From positions 1-43,614 of the forward strand of contig CANSWR010000007.1 in NCBI GenBank assembly GCA_947650795.1: a stretch of DNA of 43,614 nucleotides, in the 5' to 3' direction. The stretch is from an uncultured Bacillota bacterium (GTDB lineage: Bacteria > Bacillota_I > Bacilli_A > RF39 > UBA660). Both the position numbers and the translations under genes were made by a program. The notes below the pieces were generated by a model that was not told where the DNA came from, did no database searches, and saw only the letters and a program-made list of their open reading frames with translations. Shown one piece after another: positions 8,282 through 18,389 of the stretch; position 1 is the stretch's first letter; the number at the start of each line of letters is the position of its first letter.

Positions 8282-8293
8282 AATAACCTCCTA

Positions 8294-8637
<344 letters not shown>

Positions 8638-8641
8638 TTAT

Positions 8642-9391
8642 TCACTCTCCTGTTAGTATTTTATAACCTTCTTTGGTTACAACTATTGTGTGTTCATAGT
8701 GAGCAGCTGTGCTCCCATCTTGTGTACTAATTGTCCAGTCATCTTCTAATAACCACACTTTTCGTCCTTTTAAACTAAACATTGGTTCTATTGCAAGTGT
8801 CATTCCACTTTTGAGTGTAATATTTTTTGCTTCTTCGTTACTATAATTTGGAATATATGGATCTTCATGCATGGTCTTACCGATTCCATGCCCAGTTAAT
8901 TCTCTTATTATTCCATATCCATAAGTATTTGCAACACTTTCAATAGCTTCGCATACATCGTTTAGTTTTACCCCTTCTTTGATTACACTTAATCCTTTAT
9001 ATAAGGCCTCTTTAGTGTGAATCATAAGGTTTTTTTTCTCTTCAGATACTTTTCCGACTTTATAAGTTCTCGCTGTATCTGCGTGATAGCCTTTGTAACA
9101 AGCAACTACGTCTAATGATATTATGTCTCCATCTTTAAGCTTTCTATCTCCTGGTATTCCATGCACTACTTCTTCATTTATTGAAGTACATATACTTGCA
9201 GGATACCCCTCGTATCCTAATTCTGATGGAACACAATCATGACTTCTTATAAATTTGTCTGCAAAGTCATTTATTTCGCTTGTTGTTATTCCTACGCGTA
9301 TGAATCCCTCCATAGCTTCTAATAAGTCATAACATACTTTTCCTGCATATTCCATTAGACGTATTTCTTTGTCATTTTTTATGCTAATCAT
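8642..9391 (-). CDS. map: methionine aminopeptidase, type I
   Basis: 249 residues. It removes the N-terminal Met of new proteins. The five metal ligands are visible: Asp in ISLDVVACYKGYHADTART (two Asp), His in LTGHGIGKTMHEDP, Glu in LAIEPMFS and Glu in AAHYEHTIVV. A short type Ia form without N-terminal extension. Its start overlaps the end of adk by 8 nt, suggesting translational coupling. Confidence 0.96.
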   Translation of the reverse strand: MISIKNDKEIRLMEYAGKVCYDLLEAMEGFIRVGITTSEINDFADKFIRSHDCVPSELGYEGYPASICTSINEEVVHGIPGDRKLKDGDIISLDVVACYKGYHADTARTYKVGKVSEEKKNLMIHTKEALYKGLSVIKEGVKLNDVCEAIESVANTYGYGIIRELTGHGIGKTMHEDPYIPNYSNEEAKNITLKSGMTLAIEPMFSLKGRKVWLLEDDWTISTQDGSTAAHYEHTIVVTKEGYKILTGE

Positions 9392-10043
9392 TTTTTACTC
9401 CTAAAGCTTCTTCTATTTTAATGAATACTTCTTCTACTTTACCGCTTCCGTCTATTTCAATTAATTGATTTTTATTTTTATAATATTCTATAACTGGTAA
9501 AGTTTCATTCATATATATATTATATCTTGTTTCATATGCTTCCTCTGTATCATCTTTTCTTGAGTTTAATGAAGTACTACAATCGTCGCATATATTTGGA
9601 TTTTTAGGAGTTAGGTTAGGGTTTTCTAGATTGTAAATTTTTTTACAAACTGGACAAGTCATTCTACCTAATATTCTTTTAAGACCTGTTTCTTTTGTTA
9701 TATTTATAAATATTACTTTATCAATATTTATTTCTAATTTGTTTAATATTTTCTCTAGTTCTTCAGCTTGATTTATTTTTCGTGGAAATCCATCTAACAT
9801 AAATGGTTTAGATAAATTTATGTTTCTAAGTTTATTTTCAATTAACTTATATACGATTTCATCATTTATCATTTCTCCACGACTCATAAGCTGATTTATT
9901 TCTTCTCCTAGTAGTGTTTGTGCAGCAACTTCTTCTCTTAAAACATCTCCTGCACTTATATGAGTGAAACCATATTTACTACTCAATAAACTACTATATG
10001 TTCCTTTGCCTGCAGCTGGTGGTGCTATAAAAATTATATTCAA
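9384..10043 (-). CDS. adk: adenylate kinase
   Basis: 219 residues, the long bacterial form with a full LID. The P-loop reads PPAAGKGTYSS (usual GPPGAGKGT, so Gly is replaced by Ala). The DGFPRKINQAE motif binds AMP. The LID carries four Cys (CPVCKKIY and CDDC) that bind zinc in Gram-positive enzymes. Converts ATP + AMP to 2 ADP. It follows secY by 3 bp in the usual secY-adk-map order. Confidence 0.96.
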   Translation of the reverse strand: MNIIFIAPPAAGKGTYSSLLSSKYGFTHISAGDVLREEVAAQTLLGEEINQLMSRGEMINDEIVYKLIENKLRNINLSKPFMLDGFPRKINQAEELEKILNKLEINIDKVIFINITKETGLKRILGRMTCPVCKKIYNLENPNLTPKNPNICDDCSTSLNSRKDDTEEAYETRYNIYMNETLPVIEYYKNKNQLIEIDGSGKVEEVFIKIEEALGVKND

Positions 10044-10046
10044 TTT

Positions 10047-11303
10047 TTACCTCCTATACGCACGTGATGCTACTGAACTTTCTAATTGTTTATAAGTTTC
10101 TAGTAATACTCCTACTACGATTAGTATACTTGTTCCACCAAGAGATACAGTACTTGGTAATTTAGATATCCAACTGAATACTATTGGTAAAGCTGCTATT
10201 ATTGCTATGAATATTGCTCCTAGAAATGTTATTCTTGATAAAACTTTTGATATGTGCTTTGTTGTTTCTTTTCCAGGTCTTATTCCTGGAATATATCCAT
10301 TTTGTTTATTTAAGTTTTTAGATATATCTTCTGGATTTACTGATGCTACGTATGTGTATCCGTATGTAAATAATATTATTAACAATATGTATACTACAAA
10401 ACCTACTGGTGTAGTAGTTGTTAAGTATTTTGTTACAAATGTAGTAAAGCCTTTTCCTTTTATGAAGTATGTAAGCGTTGTAGGTATTGCCAATATAGCA
10501 GATGCAAATATTACTGGCATTACTCCTGCACTGTTTATTCTAAGAGGCAAGAATGATTGATTTTTTCCATATGATCCTGTACTTCTGTTAGAATATTGTA
10601 TAGGTATTCTTCTTTCTGCTTCTTGAACAAATATTACTCCAATTATTATTCCTATATATATAAGTAAGAATAATGCAAATGATAGACTTCCTAAAAATCT
10701 ATTCGCTCCACTTGATACTAAAGTTTTGAACGCATCTATCATCATACTTGGAACTGTATTTATTATACCTGCCATAATTATTAAACTTATTCCATTACCA
10801 ATTCCTTTGTTAGTAATTTCATCTCCAAGCCATAACAAGAATGCTGTTCCTGCAGTTAATATTACACTTATTTGAATATATTCTAGTGGAGATCCACCTT
10901 TTTGTAAGAACATTAATGAATATATGTATCCTTCTACGAAAGCAAAGAATATTCCTAAGTATCTATTAATCTTATTAATTTTTCTTCTACCTTCTTCTCC
11001 CATTTCTTTTAATTCTTGGAAATATGATATACCCATTATATCCATTTGTAATACTTGTAATATTATAGATGCTGTGATATATGGCATTACACCTAGAGCA
11101 AAGATACTAAATCTTTTTAGTCCGCCTCCACTCATTATGTTTAATAATTCTAGAAAGCCTAAGTCTCCAGTGTTAACGTTTACATTAGGGACTACAATTG
11201 CATTTCCTAGTGAAAATATGAAGAGTGCTACTATTGTGAATAGTACTCTATTTCTAAGGTCAATGTTTGTTTTCTTAAATATTTGCTTAAATGTTGCAAA
11301 CAT
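10047..11303 (-). CDS. secY: preprotein translocase subunit SecY
   Basis: 418 residues with the ten membrane segments of SecY. Seen: the first segment FTIVALFIFSLGNAIVVPNV, the plug region after it, GIGNGISLIIMAGI, the cytoplasmic QEAERRIPIQYSNR loop that binds ribosome and SecA, and the late loop NGYIPGIRPGKETTKHI. Forms the protein-conducting channel with SecE and SecG. The stop of rplO is immediately upstream and its ribosome binding site lies inside rplO. Confidence 0.97.
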   Translation of the reverse strand: MFATFKQIFKKTNIDLRNRVLFTIVALFIFSLGNAIVVPNVNVNTGDLGFLELLNIMSGGGLKRFSIFALGVMPYITASIILQVLQMDIMGISYFQELKEMGEEGRRKINKINRYLGIFFAFVEGYIYSLMFLQKGGSPLEYIQISVILTAGTAFLLWLGDEITNKGIGNGISLIIMAGIINTVPSMMIDAFKTLVSSGANRFLGSLSFALFLLIYIGIIIGVIFVQEAERRIPIQYSNRSTGSYGKNQSFLPLRINSAGVMPVIFASAILAIPTTLTYFIKGKGFTTFVTKYLTTTTPVGFVVYILLIILFTYGYTYVASVNPEDISKNLNKQNGYIPGIRPGKETTKHISKVLSRITFLGAIFIAIIAALPIVFSWISKLPSTVSLGGTSILIVVGVLLETYKQLESSVASRAYRR

Positions 11304-11747
11304 CTAAATCACCTCTACTTTTCCACCAATACTTTCTATTTTGTTTATTGCACTATTTGTGAATACATTAGCTTTAACTGTTAGTTTCTTTTCAAGTGTT
11401 CCACTTCCTAATATTTTAATTCCACTTAGTTCTTTTTTAACTAGTCCACATTCTTTTAAAGTTTCAGGTGTTACAGTTGCCCCATTTTCGAATCTGTTTA
11501 GGTCGCTTACATTTACTACAGAATATCTCTTTGTAAATCTAGCATTATTAAATCCACGTCTGGGAATTCTTTTATATATTGGATTTTGTCCTCCTTCAAA
11601 CCAAGGTTTAATGCTTGATCCAGAACGTGCTTTTTGACCTTTTTCTCCACGTCCACTTGTTTTTCCTAATCCACTTCCTGGTCCTCTACCTACTATTTTT
11701 CTTGTATGAGTAGATCCAGGATGATTTTTTAATTCATGTAATTTCAT
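11304..11747 (-). CDS. rplO: 50S ribosomal protein L15
   Basis: 147 residues: the N-terminal glycine-rich extension (RGPGSGLGKTSGRGEKGQKA) that threads through 23S rRNA, then a globular C-terminus. The start codon overlaps the rpsE stop as TAATG, leaving no room for rpmD (L30), which most Firmicutes encode here. Confidence 0.97.
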   Translation of the reverse strand: MKLHELKNHPGSTHTRKIVGRGPGSGLGKTSGRGEKGQKARSGSSIKPWFEGGQNPIYKRIPRRGFNNARFTKRYSVVNVSDLNRFENGATVTPETLKECGLVKKELSGIKILGSGTLEKKLTVKANVFTNSAINKIESIGGKVEVI

Positions 11748-12277
11748 TATCCTATAATCTCCTCTACTTTTTTACCACGTAATTCTGCAATATGTTCAGC
11801 ACTTCTTTGTTTTTTTAACGCATCCATAGCAGCTTTAGCAGTATTTATTTGTGTATTGCTTCCAAGTGATTTTGATACTATATCTTTTACACCTGCAAGT
11901 TCTAATACATTACGAACTGGTCCACCAGCAACTATTCCACGACCTGCTTGAGCTGGTTTTATTAAAACTTTAGCTGCGCCACAAATACCAATTACTTCAT
12001 GACTAAGAGTTCTATCTTCAACTAAGTTAACTTTAATAACATTTTTCTCAGCAGCTTTTATTGCTTTTGAAATTGCTTCTGGTACTTCATTAGCTTTTCC
12101 AGTTCCAAGTCCAACTTTACCTTTTCTGTCACCTACTGCAACAGTAGCAGTAAATTTCATTGTACGTCCACCTTTAGTTGTTTTTGATACACGTCCAATT
12201 GAAATTACTTTTTCTTCATAAGGACTTTTCTTAACAAATTCTTTTTTGTTATTTCTTTCTTTATTATTTTCTTTCAT
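11747..12277 (-). CDS. rpsE: 30S ribosomal protein S5
   Basis: About 176 residues from ATG 12277, chosen because GGGAGG lies 9 nt upstream and the N-terminus (MKENNKERNNKKEF) fits. A longer frame to 12316 would overlap rplR. It has the S5 double-strand RNA-binding domain (EKVISIGRVSKTTKGGRTMKF...) and the GxGxxAGGPVR loop region (GRGIVAGGPVRNVLELAG). S5 guards the mRNA entry channel and decoding accuracy. Confidence 0.96.
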   Translation of the reverse strand: MKENNKERNNKKEFVKKSPYEEKVISIGRVSKTTKGGRTMKFTATVAVGDRKGKVGLGTGKANEVPEAISKAIKAAEKNVIKVNLVEDRTLSHEVIGICGAAKVLIKPAQAGRGIVAGGPVRNVLELAGVKDIVSKSLGSNTQINTAKAAMDALKKQRSAEHIAELRGKKVEEIIG

Positions 12278-12293
12278 TAATAATATCCTCCCT

Positions 12294-12647
12294 TTAGAAT
12301 TTAAGTCCAGCTTCACGTGCTGCGTCTGCTAGGGCTTTTACTCTTCCGTGATATGCGTATCCTCCACGGTCGAATACTACTTCTTTGATGCCAGCTTTTA
12401 TTGCTCTACTTGCAACTTCAGCACCAACTTTTGTAGCAACTTCGATATCATTTTTATCAAGTTTCATATCTAATGAAGAGGCACTTACTAATGTTACACC
12501 TTTAACATCATCTATTATTTGAGCATAGATGTTTGTATTACTTCTGAATACATTTAATCTAGGTGTTTCGCTTGTACCAGATAAATTTTTTCTAATACGA
12601 GCGTGTCTTTTAATACGATTAACGTTTTTTGATTCTTTTTTTATCAT
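12294..12647 (-). CDS. rplR: 50S ribosomal protein L18
   Basis: 117 residues. Basic N-terminus ([27 protein letters not shown]) and C-terminal [26 protein letters not shown], typical of the 5S rRNA-binding L18. Standard place between rplF and rpsE. Confidence 0.97.
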   Translation of the reverse strand: MIKKESKNVNRIKRHARIRKNLSGTSETPRLNVFRSNTNIYAQIIDDVKGVTLVSASSLDMKLDKNDIEVATKVGAEVASRAIKAGIKEVVFDRGGYAYHGRVKALADAAREAGLKF

Positions 12648-12658
12648 ATTTTACCTCC

Positions 12659-13195
12659 CTATGCAGCTTTCTTTCCTTCCTTACGTCTTATTGTTTCATC
12701 TTTGTATTTAATACCTTTTCCTTTGTAAGGTTCAGGTTCTCTTACTTCACGTACTTGGGCAGCAAATTGTCCAACTACTTGTTTATTGAAACCACTTACT
12801 GTTAGTTCAGTTCCACTTGGGCATTCTAACTTTATTCCTGCTGGAGCTTCCATTTTTACTGGGTGACTGTACCCTGCGTTTATTGTTAGTGTATTGCCTT
12901 GAACTGCAAATTTATAACCAACACCATTTATTTCTAATTCTTTTTTGAAGCCAGTACTTACTCCTGTTAACATATTAGCTATGTTAGCATTTGTAGTTCC
13001 ATGAAGTTGTTTTTGTTCTTTTGTATCATTAGATCTTTTTACTAAAACTTTTCCATCTGTTGTAACTACTTCTATTCCAGGTTTAATATCTAGTGACATT
13101 TCACCTAATTTTCCAGATACTTTTACATTTTTATCGTTAACATTAACTGTTACACCTTCTGGTATAACTAATTCTCTTTTACCTATTCTGCTCAT
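12659..13195 (-). CDS. rplF: 50S ribosomal protein L6
   Basis: 178 residues with two related alpha-beta domains. It starts MSRIGKRELVIPEGV; the C-terminal domain has the L6 signature EPEPYKGKGIKYKDE. It sits near the sarcin-ricin loop and L7/L12 stalk base. Follows rpsH at the standard place with a short spacer. Confidence 0.97.
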   Translation of the reverse strand: MSRIGKRELVIPEGVTVNVNDKNVKVSGKLGEMSLDIKPGIEVVTTDGKVLVKRSNDTKEQKQLHGTTNANIANMLTGVSTGFKKELEINGVGYKFAVQGNTLTINAGYSHPVKMEAPAGIKLECPSGTELTVSGFNKQVVGQFAAQVREVREPEPYKGKGIKYKDETIRRKEGKKAA

Positions 13196-13204
13196 ATTAA
13201 CTCC

Positions 13205-13597
13205 TTACCAGATATATGCAAGAACTTCTCCGCCAAGGTTTTCTTTTCTTGCTTCCTTATCTGTCATTATTCCTTTTGAAGTTGATACTATAGCAATTCC
13301 AAGTCCATTTAATACTCTTGGAACTTCTTCTGCTTTAACGTACACTCTTAGTCCAGGTTTACTTATTCTTTTAAGACCAGTTATAACCCTTTCTTTTCTT
13401 GTACCATATTTTAAATGTAATGTTAACATCTTTTTAGCGCCTTCTTCTTTTTCTTCGAAGCCACTTATGTATCCTTCGCTTTCTAATATAGCAGCTAATC
13501 TTTTTGTCATTTTTGAACTTAATACATCAACTGTTTTATATCTCATTGCGTTTGCATTACGAATTCTCGTAAGCATGTCTGAAACTATATCATTCAT
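13205..13597 (-). CDS. rpsH: 30S ribosomal protein S8
   Basis: 130 residues from ATG 13597 ([18 protein letters not shown]), which matches the family start and lies after GGGAGG. The longer frame to 13624 would overlap the end of rpsN. C-terminal [13 protein letters not shown]...GGEVLAYIW is diagnostic. S8 binds 16S helix 21 and in many bacteria represses the spc operon. Confidence 0.96.
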   Translation of the reverse strand: MNDIVSDMLTRIRNANAMRYKTVDVLSSKMTKRLAAILESEGYISGFEEKEEGAKKMLTLHLKYGTRKERVITGLKRISKPGLRVYVKAEEVPRVLNGLGIAIVSTSKGIMTDKEARKENLGGEVLAYIW

Positions 13598-13617
13598 TTT
13601 ACTATAGTCCTCCCTTC

Positions 13618-13803
13618 TTACCAACTTGACTTTTTAACGCCTGGTATTTGTCCTTTATAAGCTAATTCTCTAAAACATATACGGCATAGTCCGAATTTTC
13701 TTAATACTCCATGGGGTCTTCCGCATCTTTCACATCTAGTGTAATTTCTTGCACTAAATTTAGAGCCTTTTTTCCAGCTTACTTTTTTACTTGTTTTTGC
13801 CAC
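13618..13803 (-). CDS. rpsN: 30S ribosomal protein S14, zinc-binding type
   Basis: 61 residues, the short C+ form with two CxxC pairs (CERCGRP and CRICF) that bind one zinc. The C-terminus [14 protein letters not shown] matches type Z S14. It lies at the normal site between rplE and rpsH. Confidence 0.97.
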   Translation of the reverse strand: MAKTSKKVSWKKGSKFSARNYTRCERCGRPHGVLRKFGLCRICFRELAYKGQIPGVKKSSW

Positions 13804-13815
13804 TTCCCGTCCTCC

Positions 13816-14355
13816 TTATTTCTTGAAAGGTAAACCGAAACCACTTAGTAGTTCTAGAGCTTCCTCATTAGTTTTTGCTGTTGTTACTATGCAAATATCT
13901 AATCCTCTAGTTTTGATTACTGTATCGTAGTCTACTTCTGGGAATATAAGTTGTTCTTTTATTCCTAAAGTATAGTTTCCTCTTCCGTCAAAACTTCCTT
14001 TTGAAATTCCTCTGAAGTCACGTACACGTGGAAGTGCTATTGTGATCAGCTTTTCTAAAAAGTTATACATGTTTTCTCCACGTAGTGTAACTTTACATCC
14101 AATTTTATTACCTTCTCTAAGTTTAAATCCTGCGATTGATTTCTTAGCACTTGTAATAATTGGTTTTTGTCCTGCTATTACTTCTAATTCTTTTACAGCA
14201 GCATCTAAGTATTTAGAATCTTGTGTAGCATCTCCTACACCCATATTTAATACTATTTTTTCTAGTTTAGGTACTTGCATTCTTGAAGTGTACTTAAACT
14301 TTTCTGTTAGAGCAGGCACAATTTTATTTCCATATAATTCTTTTAATGTTTCCAT
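13816..14355 (-). CDS. rplE: 50S ribosomal protein L5
   Basis: 179 residues. Seen: [36 protein letters not shown], and the C-terminal [23 protein letters not shown]5 binds 5S rRNA and contacts P-site tRNA and S13. Length normal. Confidence 0.97.
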   Translation of the reverse strand: METLKELYGNKIVPALTEKFKYTSRMQVPKLEKIVLNMGVGDATQDSKYLDAAVKELEVIAGQKPIITSAKKSIAGFKLREGNKIGCKVTLRGENMYNFLEKLITIALPRVRDFRGISKGSFDGRGNYTLGIKEQLIFPEVDYDTVIKTRGLDICIVTTAKTNEEALELLSGFGLPFKK

Positions 14356-14369
14356 TATTTGCCTCCTAT

Positions 14370-14687
14370 TTACTTACTTTCTTTTTCAGTTTTCTTCTTT
14401 GAACCTTCTTTTGTTTCTTTCTTTTCTACTGCTTTTTTAGGTTCTTTTTTTGTAGTTTTATTTTCTTCACTTGTTAAAACTTTTACATTTGAAATATGAA
14501 TAGGAGCTTCTGTTTCAAGAATTCCGCCTGTTTCGTTATTACGTCCTGGTTTAACATGTTTTTTTACCATGTTTATTCCTTCAACTATAACACGATTTTC
14601 TTTTCTTAAAACTTTTGATACTTTTCCTTCTTTTCCTTTGTTAGTTCCAGTAATTACTTTTACTTTATCTCCAATTTTAATTTTCAC
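14370..14687 (-). CDS. rplX: 50S ribosomal protein L24 with charged C-terminal tail
   Basis: 105 residues. KOW motif near the N-terminus ([20 protein letters not shown]), then [12 protein letters not shown]. The canonical fold ends near residue 75; the last 30 residues are a low-complexity Lys/Glu/Thr tail ([15 protein letters not shown]...). L24 starts 50S assembly at 23S domain I. The tail is unlike Bacillus L24 and looks like the charged tails of lineage-specific ribosomal proteins, as with L3 in this operon. Confidence 0.95.
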   Translation of the reverse strand: MKIKIGDKVKVITGTNKGKEGKVSKVLRKENRVIVEGINMVKKHVKPGRNNETGGILETEAPIHISNVKVLTSEENKTTKKEPKKAVEKKETKEGSKKKTEKESK

Positions 14688-14698
14688 TTTGTATCCTC

Positions 14699-15067
14699 CT
14701 ATAATACTTCTGGCGCTAGTGAAATGATTTTCATGAAGTCTTTATCACGTAGTTCACGAGCGACAGGTCCTAGAACACGTGTTCCAACTGGACTCTTATC
14801 ATCTTTAATTAGAACACAAGCATTATCATCAAATTTGATGTGTGAACCATCAGATCTTTTTATGCCTTGTACTGTTCTAACTATTACAGCTTTTACGACT
14901 TTTCCTTTAGGAATGTTTGAGTTAGGGATTGCTTTTTTTACAGTTCCAACTACAACATCTCCAATATTTCCGCTTCTTACAAAAGATCCACCTAATACTC
15001 TTATTACTAATATTTCTCTAGCACCTGAGTTGTCGGCTACTTTTAAACGGCTTTCTGGTTGTACCAT
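14699..15067 (-). CDS. rplN: 50S ribosomal protein L14
   Basis: 122 residues, beginning [20 protein letters not shown] and ending IISLAPEVL, both diagnostic. L14 forms an intersubunit bridge with 16S helix 14. No anomaly. Confidence 0.97.
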   Translation of the reverse strand: MVQPESRLKVADNSGAREILVIRVLGGSFVRSGNIGDVVVGTVKKAIPNSNIPKGKVVKAVIVRTVQGIKRSDGSHIKFDDNACVLIKDDKSPVGTRVLGPVARELRDKDFMKIISLAPEVL

Positions 15068-15082
15068 AATACTTGTCCTCCT

Positions 15083-15340
15083 TTATAGTATGATAGCTTC
15101 TTCTACTATGCTATCAAGTTCATATCTTTTTGTTTTGCTTAGTGGACGACATGCTACTATTTTAACTATATCTCCAACTTTAGCTTTATTTTCTTCATCA
15201 TGAGCTTTATATTTTTTAGAATATTTTACTCTCTTTTTATATAGTGGGTGATTTTTGTAAGTTTCTATTTGAACTACAATTGTTTTGTCCATAGAAGCAC
15301 TTACTACTTTACCAACTTTTGTCTCTTTTTGCTTTTCCAT
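15083..15340 (-). CDS. rpsQ: 30S ribosomal protein S17
   Basis: 85 residues, OB-fold, with [18 protein letters not shown] and [20 protein letters not shown], the S17 signature. It binds 16S helices 7 and 11 and is placed between rpmC and rplN. Confidence 0.97.
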   Translation of the reverse strand: MEKQKETKVGKVVSASMDKTIVVQIETYKNHPLYKKRVKYSKKYKAHDEENKAKVGDIVKIVACRPLSKTKRYELDSIVEEAIIL

Positions 15341-15348
15341 AATTCCTC

Positions 15349-15543
15349 CTACTTTTCGTCCTTGCGTTCGTTAAGTACGGTTTTCATTCTTGCTATAAAA
15401 TGTCTTAAATCCTTAATTTTATGAGGTTTCTCAATTTGTCCTGTAGATGAACTAAATCTTAAATTCCATAGTTCTTCTTTTGCTTCTTTTATTTTAGTAT
15501 TGATTTCTTCAGTGGTCATTTTTCTTATTTCACTAGTTTTCAT
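15349..15543 (-). CDS. rpmC: 50S ribosomal protein L29
   Basis: 64 residues from ATG 15543 ([18 protein letters not shown]), the usual L29 start. Two GTG codons upstream would extend it by four residues further into rplP. It is a two-helix protein at the exit tunnel, near the trigger factor and SRP site. Its first codons overlap the rplP end by 11 nt. Confidence 0.95.
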   Translation of the reverse strand: MKTSEIRKMTTEEINTKIKEAKEELWNLRFSSSTGQIEKPHKIKDLRHFIARMKTVLNERKDEK

Positions 15544-15967
15544 TTGCTTCACCACTTTCTTTCATAATAAATTTTGTTTTAATAGGTAGTTTATGTCCTG
15601 CTAAACGAAATGCTTCACGTGCTGTTTCTTCTGTTACGTCTGCCATTTCAAACATTATTTTTCCAGTTTTTACTACTGCTACCCATTCTTCAACGTTTCC
15701 TTTTCCGCTTCCCATACGAACTTCCAAAGGTTTTTTAGTTCTTGCTAAATGAGGGAATATGTTAACCCAAATTTTACCTCTTTTAGACTTTTTCATTTCT
15801 CTTGTCATTGCTACACGTGCTGCTTCTATTTGCCTTGCTGTTATGTATGCACCTTCTTTAGCAACTAATCCGTATTCACCAAATGATAATTTATTTTTAC
15901 CTTTTGATTTTCCTTCGTAACTTATACGATGAGGTTTTCTATATTTAGTTCTCTTTGGTAGTAACAT
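15533..15967 (-). CDS. rplP: 50S ribosomal protein L16
   Basis: 144 residues. [14 protein letters not shown] start and [21 protein letters not shown] with the conserved arginines. L16 lines the A-site tRNA region of 50S. The gene begins 23 nt inside rpsC, with its GGGAGG site also inside rpsC. Confidence 0.97.
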   Translation of the reverse strand: MLLPKRTKYRKPHRISYEGKSKGKNKLSFGEYGLVAKEGAYITARQIEAARVAMTREMKKSKRGKIWVNIFPHLARTKKPLEVRMGSGKGNVEEWVAVVKTGKIMFEMADVTEETAREAFRLAGHKLPIKTKFIMKESGEANEN

Positions 15968-16622
15968 CTTTATTACCTCCCTTTACTTTCTTTGCAGGAA
16001 GGATTTCACCTTTGTAAATCCATACTTTTACACCGATTTTTCCATAGATTGTATCTGCTTCTTTATGAGAATAATCTATATCTGCTCTTAGTGTATGTAG
16101 TGGAACTGTTCCTTCTGAGTATCCTTCACTTCTTGCTATTTCTGCACCGTTTAGACGACCAGATACTTGAGTTTTAATTCCTTTTGCTCCTGCTTTCATT
16201 GTGTTTCTGATAGCACGTTTTTGTGCCACTCTGTATGAAGCACGATTTTCAATTTGTTGTGCAATATTTTCTGCTACTAATGCAGCGTTTAAGTCTGGTT
16301 GTTTAATTTCAACTATTGAAATGTAAATTTCTTCTCCAGTTAGTTTTGATAATTCTTTCTTGTGTTTTTCTATTTCTTCTCCACCACGTCCTATTACTAC
16401 ACCTGGTTTAGAAGTGTTAATTATAATGTTAGTTCTTTTTTTATTTCTTTCAATAACTATACTAGCGACTGAGCTACCTTTTAATTTCTTTTCTAAATAT
16501 TTTCTTATTTTAATATCAGTATTTAGGTATTTAGAAAAATCTTTACTAGGTGCATACCATTTGCTTTCCCAGTCTTTATTGATTCCTATTCTTAGTCCGA
16601 CTGGACTTACTTTTTGACCCAT
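15945..16622 (-). CDS. rpsC: 30S ribosomal protein S3
   Basis: About 225 residues from ATG 16622 ([20 protein letters not shown]), chosen by homology and GGGAGG 9 nt upstream; the longer frame overlaps rplV. It has a KH domain with [20 protein letters not shown] and the C-terminal S3 domain ([32 protein letters not shown]). Part of the mRNA entry helicase. Confidence 0.97.
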   Translation of the reverse strand: MGQKVSPVGLRIGINKDWESKWYAPSKDFSKYLNTDIKIRKYLEKKLKGSSVASIVIERNKKRTNIIINTSKPGVVIGRGGEEIEKHKKELSKLTGEEIYISIVEIKQPDLNAALVAENIAQQIENRASYRVAQKRAIRNTMKAGAKGIKTQVSGRLNGAEIARSEGYSEGTVPLHTLRADIDYSHKEADTIYGKIGVKVWIYKGEILPAKKVKGGNKDVTTKEN

Positions 16623-16626
16623 GCCT

Positions 16627-16977
16627 CTAGTCCTCCCTTGTTCCAAAACTGTCACTTACTTTTATATAAATGTGACTAGTTCTTTTGTCTCTTCTATCAA
16701 CACTACCACGAGAAGCAATTTTACTTCTTTTTAGTGTTGTGCCTTCGTTTATATAGGCTTCTTTAATATATAAAGTGTTTTCAGCTGCTCCATTATTATT
16801 AATTGCATTTGCTACTGCACTTTCTAATACTTTACTTATTAAACGACTTCCTTTAGTATTAGTGTTTAATAATATTGCTCTGGCTTCATTTAAGCTTTTA
16901 CCTCTTACAAGGTCAAGTGTCATTCTTGCTTTTCTAGGGGCAATCATGGCACCTTTATGTATTGCATAAGTTTCCAT
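16627..16977 (-). CDS. rplV: 50S ribosomal protein L22
   Basis: 116 residues. [16 protein letters not shown] near the N-terminus and the long beta-hairpin near 80-100 ([20 protein letters not shown]) that reaches into the exit tunnel. The C-terminus is slightly altered ([16 protein letters not shown] rather than the usual ending in HITVVVSE). Good GGAGG ribosome binding site. Confidence 0.96.
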   Translation of the reverse strand: METYAIHKGAMIAPRKARMTLDLVRGKSLNEARAILLNTNTKGSRLISKVLESAVANAINNNGAAENTLYIKEAYINEGTTLKRSKIASRGSVDRRDKRTSHIYIKVSDSFGTRED

Positions 16978-16990
16978 TTATTTCACCCTC

Positions 16991-17257
16991 CTATTTGTTT
17001 TCGCCAGCGTGTCCACCAAACTTACGAGTTTGTGCAAACTCTCCAAGCTTGTGTCCTACCATGTCTTCTGTAATATACACAGGTATAAATTCTTTACCAT
17101 TATGTACTGCTATTGTATGTCCAACAAAATCTGGAAATATTGTTGAACGACGTGACCAAGTTTTTATTACTTCTTTTTTACCACTTTCGTTTAATGCTTT
17201 TACTTTTTTTAGTAATCTATCAAAAACGTATGGTCCTTTCTTTAAACTTCTTGACAT
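16991..17257 (-). CDS. rpsS: 30S ribosomal protein S19
   Basis: 88 residues from ATG 17257 ([11 protein letters not shown]), the family start, with AAAGGA 9 nt upstream; a GTG two codons earlier is possible. Signature [43 protein letters not shown] (parts) and FKGHAG-like [11 protein letters not shown]19 is in the 30S head with S13. Confidence 0.96.
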   Translation of the reverse strand: MSRSLKKGPYVFDRLLKKVKALNESGKKEVIKTWSRRSTIFPDFVGHTIAVHNGKEFIPVYITEDMVGHKLGEFAQTRKFGGHAGENK

Positions 17258-17274
17258 ACTCACAAATCCTTTCT

Positions 17275-18108
17275 TTATTTTTTCTTTCTACGTGATACGA
17301 TTAATTTATCACTTGATTTCTTTTTCTTACGTGTTTTATATCCAAGCGCTGGTTTACCCCATGGAGTCATAGGTCCTTTACGTCCGATTGGTGCACGACC
17401 TTCACCACCACCGTGAGGGTGATCGTTAGGGTTCATGACAGATCCACGTACTGTAGGACGCCATCCCATATGTCTTTTACGTCCAGCTTTTCCTAGTGAT
17501 ACTAGTTCATAATCTAGGTTCCCAACTGTTCCTATAGTCGCACGACATACACCTTGAACTAATCTTGTTTCACCAGATTTCAATCTTAATAAAACATATT
17601 TTCCTTCTCTTCCTAGGATTTGTGCACTTGAACCAGCAGAACGTGCAAGTTGTGCTCCTTTTCCAGGATTTAATTCTATATTGTGTACTACTGTACCTAC
17701 TGGAATATTCATTAGTGGAAGTGCATTACCTGTTTTAATGTCTACATTTTCTCCACTTTCTATTTTATCTCCAACTTTTAATCCAAGAGGTGCGATGATA
17801 TATCTTTTTTCTCCATCTACATAGTTTATTAATGCTATGTTAGCACTTCTATTTGGATCGTATTCTATAGAAGCTACTGTACCGATTACACCATCTTTAT
17901 TTCTTTTAAAATCTATTACACGGTATTTTCTTTTTACTCCGCCTCCACGATGTCTTACAGTGATTTTTCCTTGGTTATTTCTTCCAGAATTATTTTTTGT
18001 TTTCTTTGTTAATTTCTTTTCAGGAGTAGCTTTAGTGATTTCTTCGTTTACTAAAGTACTCATGTTTCTAGTACCATTTGTTATTGGTTTAAATTTTTTA
18101 ATTGCCAT
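17275..18108 (-). CDS. rplB: 50S ribosomal protein L2
   Basis: 277 residues. Seen: [17 protein letters not shown], the SH3-like middle domain, and the conserved loop [20 protein letters not shown] with the histidine needed for peptidyl transfer (in [11 protein letters not shown]). L2 also supports subunit joining. Length normal; TGG encodes Trp here. Confidence 0.97.
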   Translation of the reverse strand: MAIKKFKPITNGTRNMSTLVNEEITKATPEKKLTKKTKNNSGRNNQGKITVRHRGGGVKRKYRVIDFKRNKDGVIGTVASIEYDPNRSANIALINYVDGEKRYIIAPLGLKVGDKIESGENVDIKTGNALPLMNIPVGTVVHNIELNPGKGAQLARSAGSSAQILGREGKYVLLRLKSGETRLVQGVCRATIGTVGNLDYELVSLGKAGRKRHMGWRPTVRGSVMNPNDHPHGGGEGRAPIGRKGPMTPWGKPALGYKTRKKKKSSDKLIVSRRKKK

Positions 18109-18119
18109 TTAATCACCTT

Positions 18120-18389
18120 CTAAAACTCTATTTTAGAGCCTTCCTTAAGTTTTACATATGCTTTTTTATAAGCAGTAGTGAAACCAGTGTATTTTCCTAC
18201 TCTTTTCTTTTTACTTTGTGTATTAGTTGTATTAACACTTTCAACTTTTACACCGAATTTAGTTTCAATAACTTGTTTTATTTGTGTTTTATTTGCTTTC
18301 TTGTCAACTTTAAATACATAAACATTTTCGTTAGCAAGATTACTAGTTTTCTCAGTTATAACTGGTGCTTTGATTATTTCATAATTCAT
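18120..18389 (-). CDS. rplW: 50S ribosomal protein L23
   Basis: 89 residues: IIKAPVITEKTSNLANENVYVFKVDKKANKTQIKQVIE, then the loop NTQSKKKRVGKYTGFTTAYKKAYVKL. L23 docks trigger factor and SRP at the tunnel exit. The ATG overlaps the rplD stop (TAATG). Confidence 0.97.
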   Translation of the reverse strand: MNYEIIKAPVITEKTSNLANENVYVFKVDKKANKTQIKQVIETKFGVKVESVNTTNTQSKKKRVGKYTGFTTAYKKAYVKLKEGSKIEF

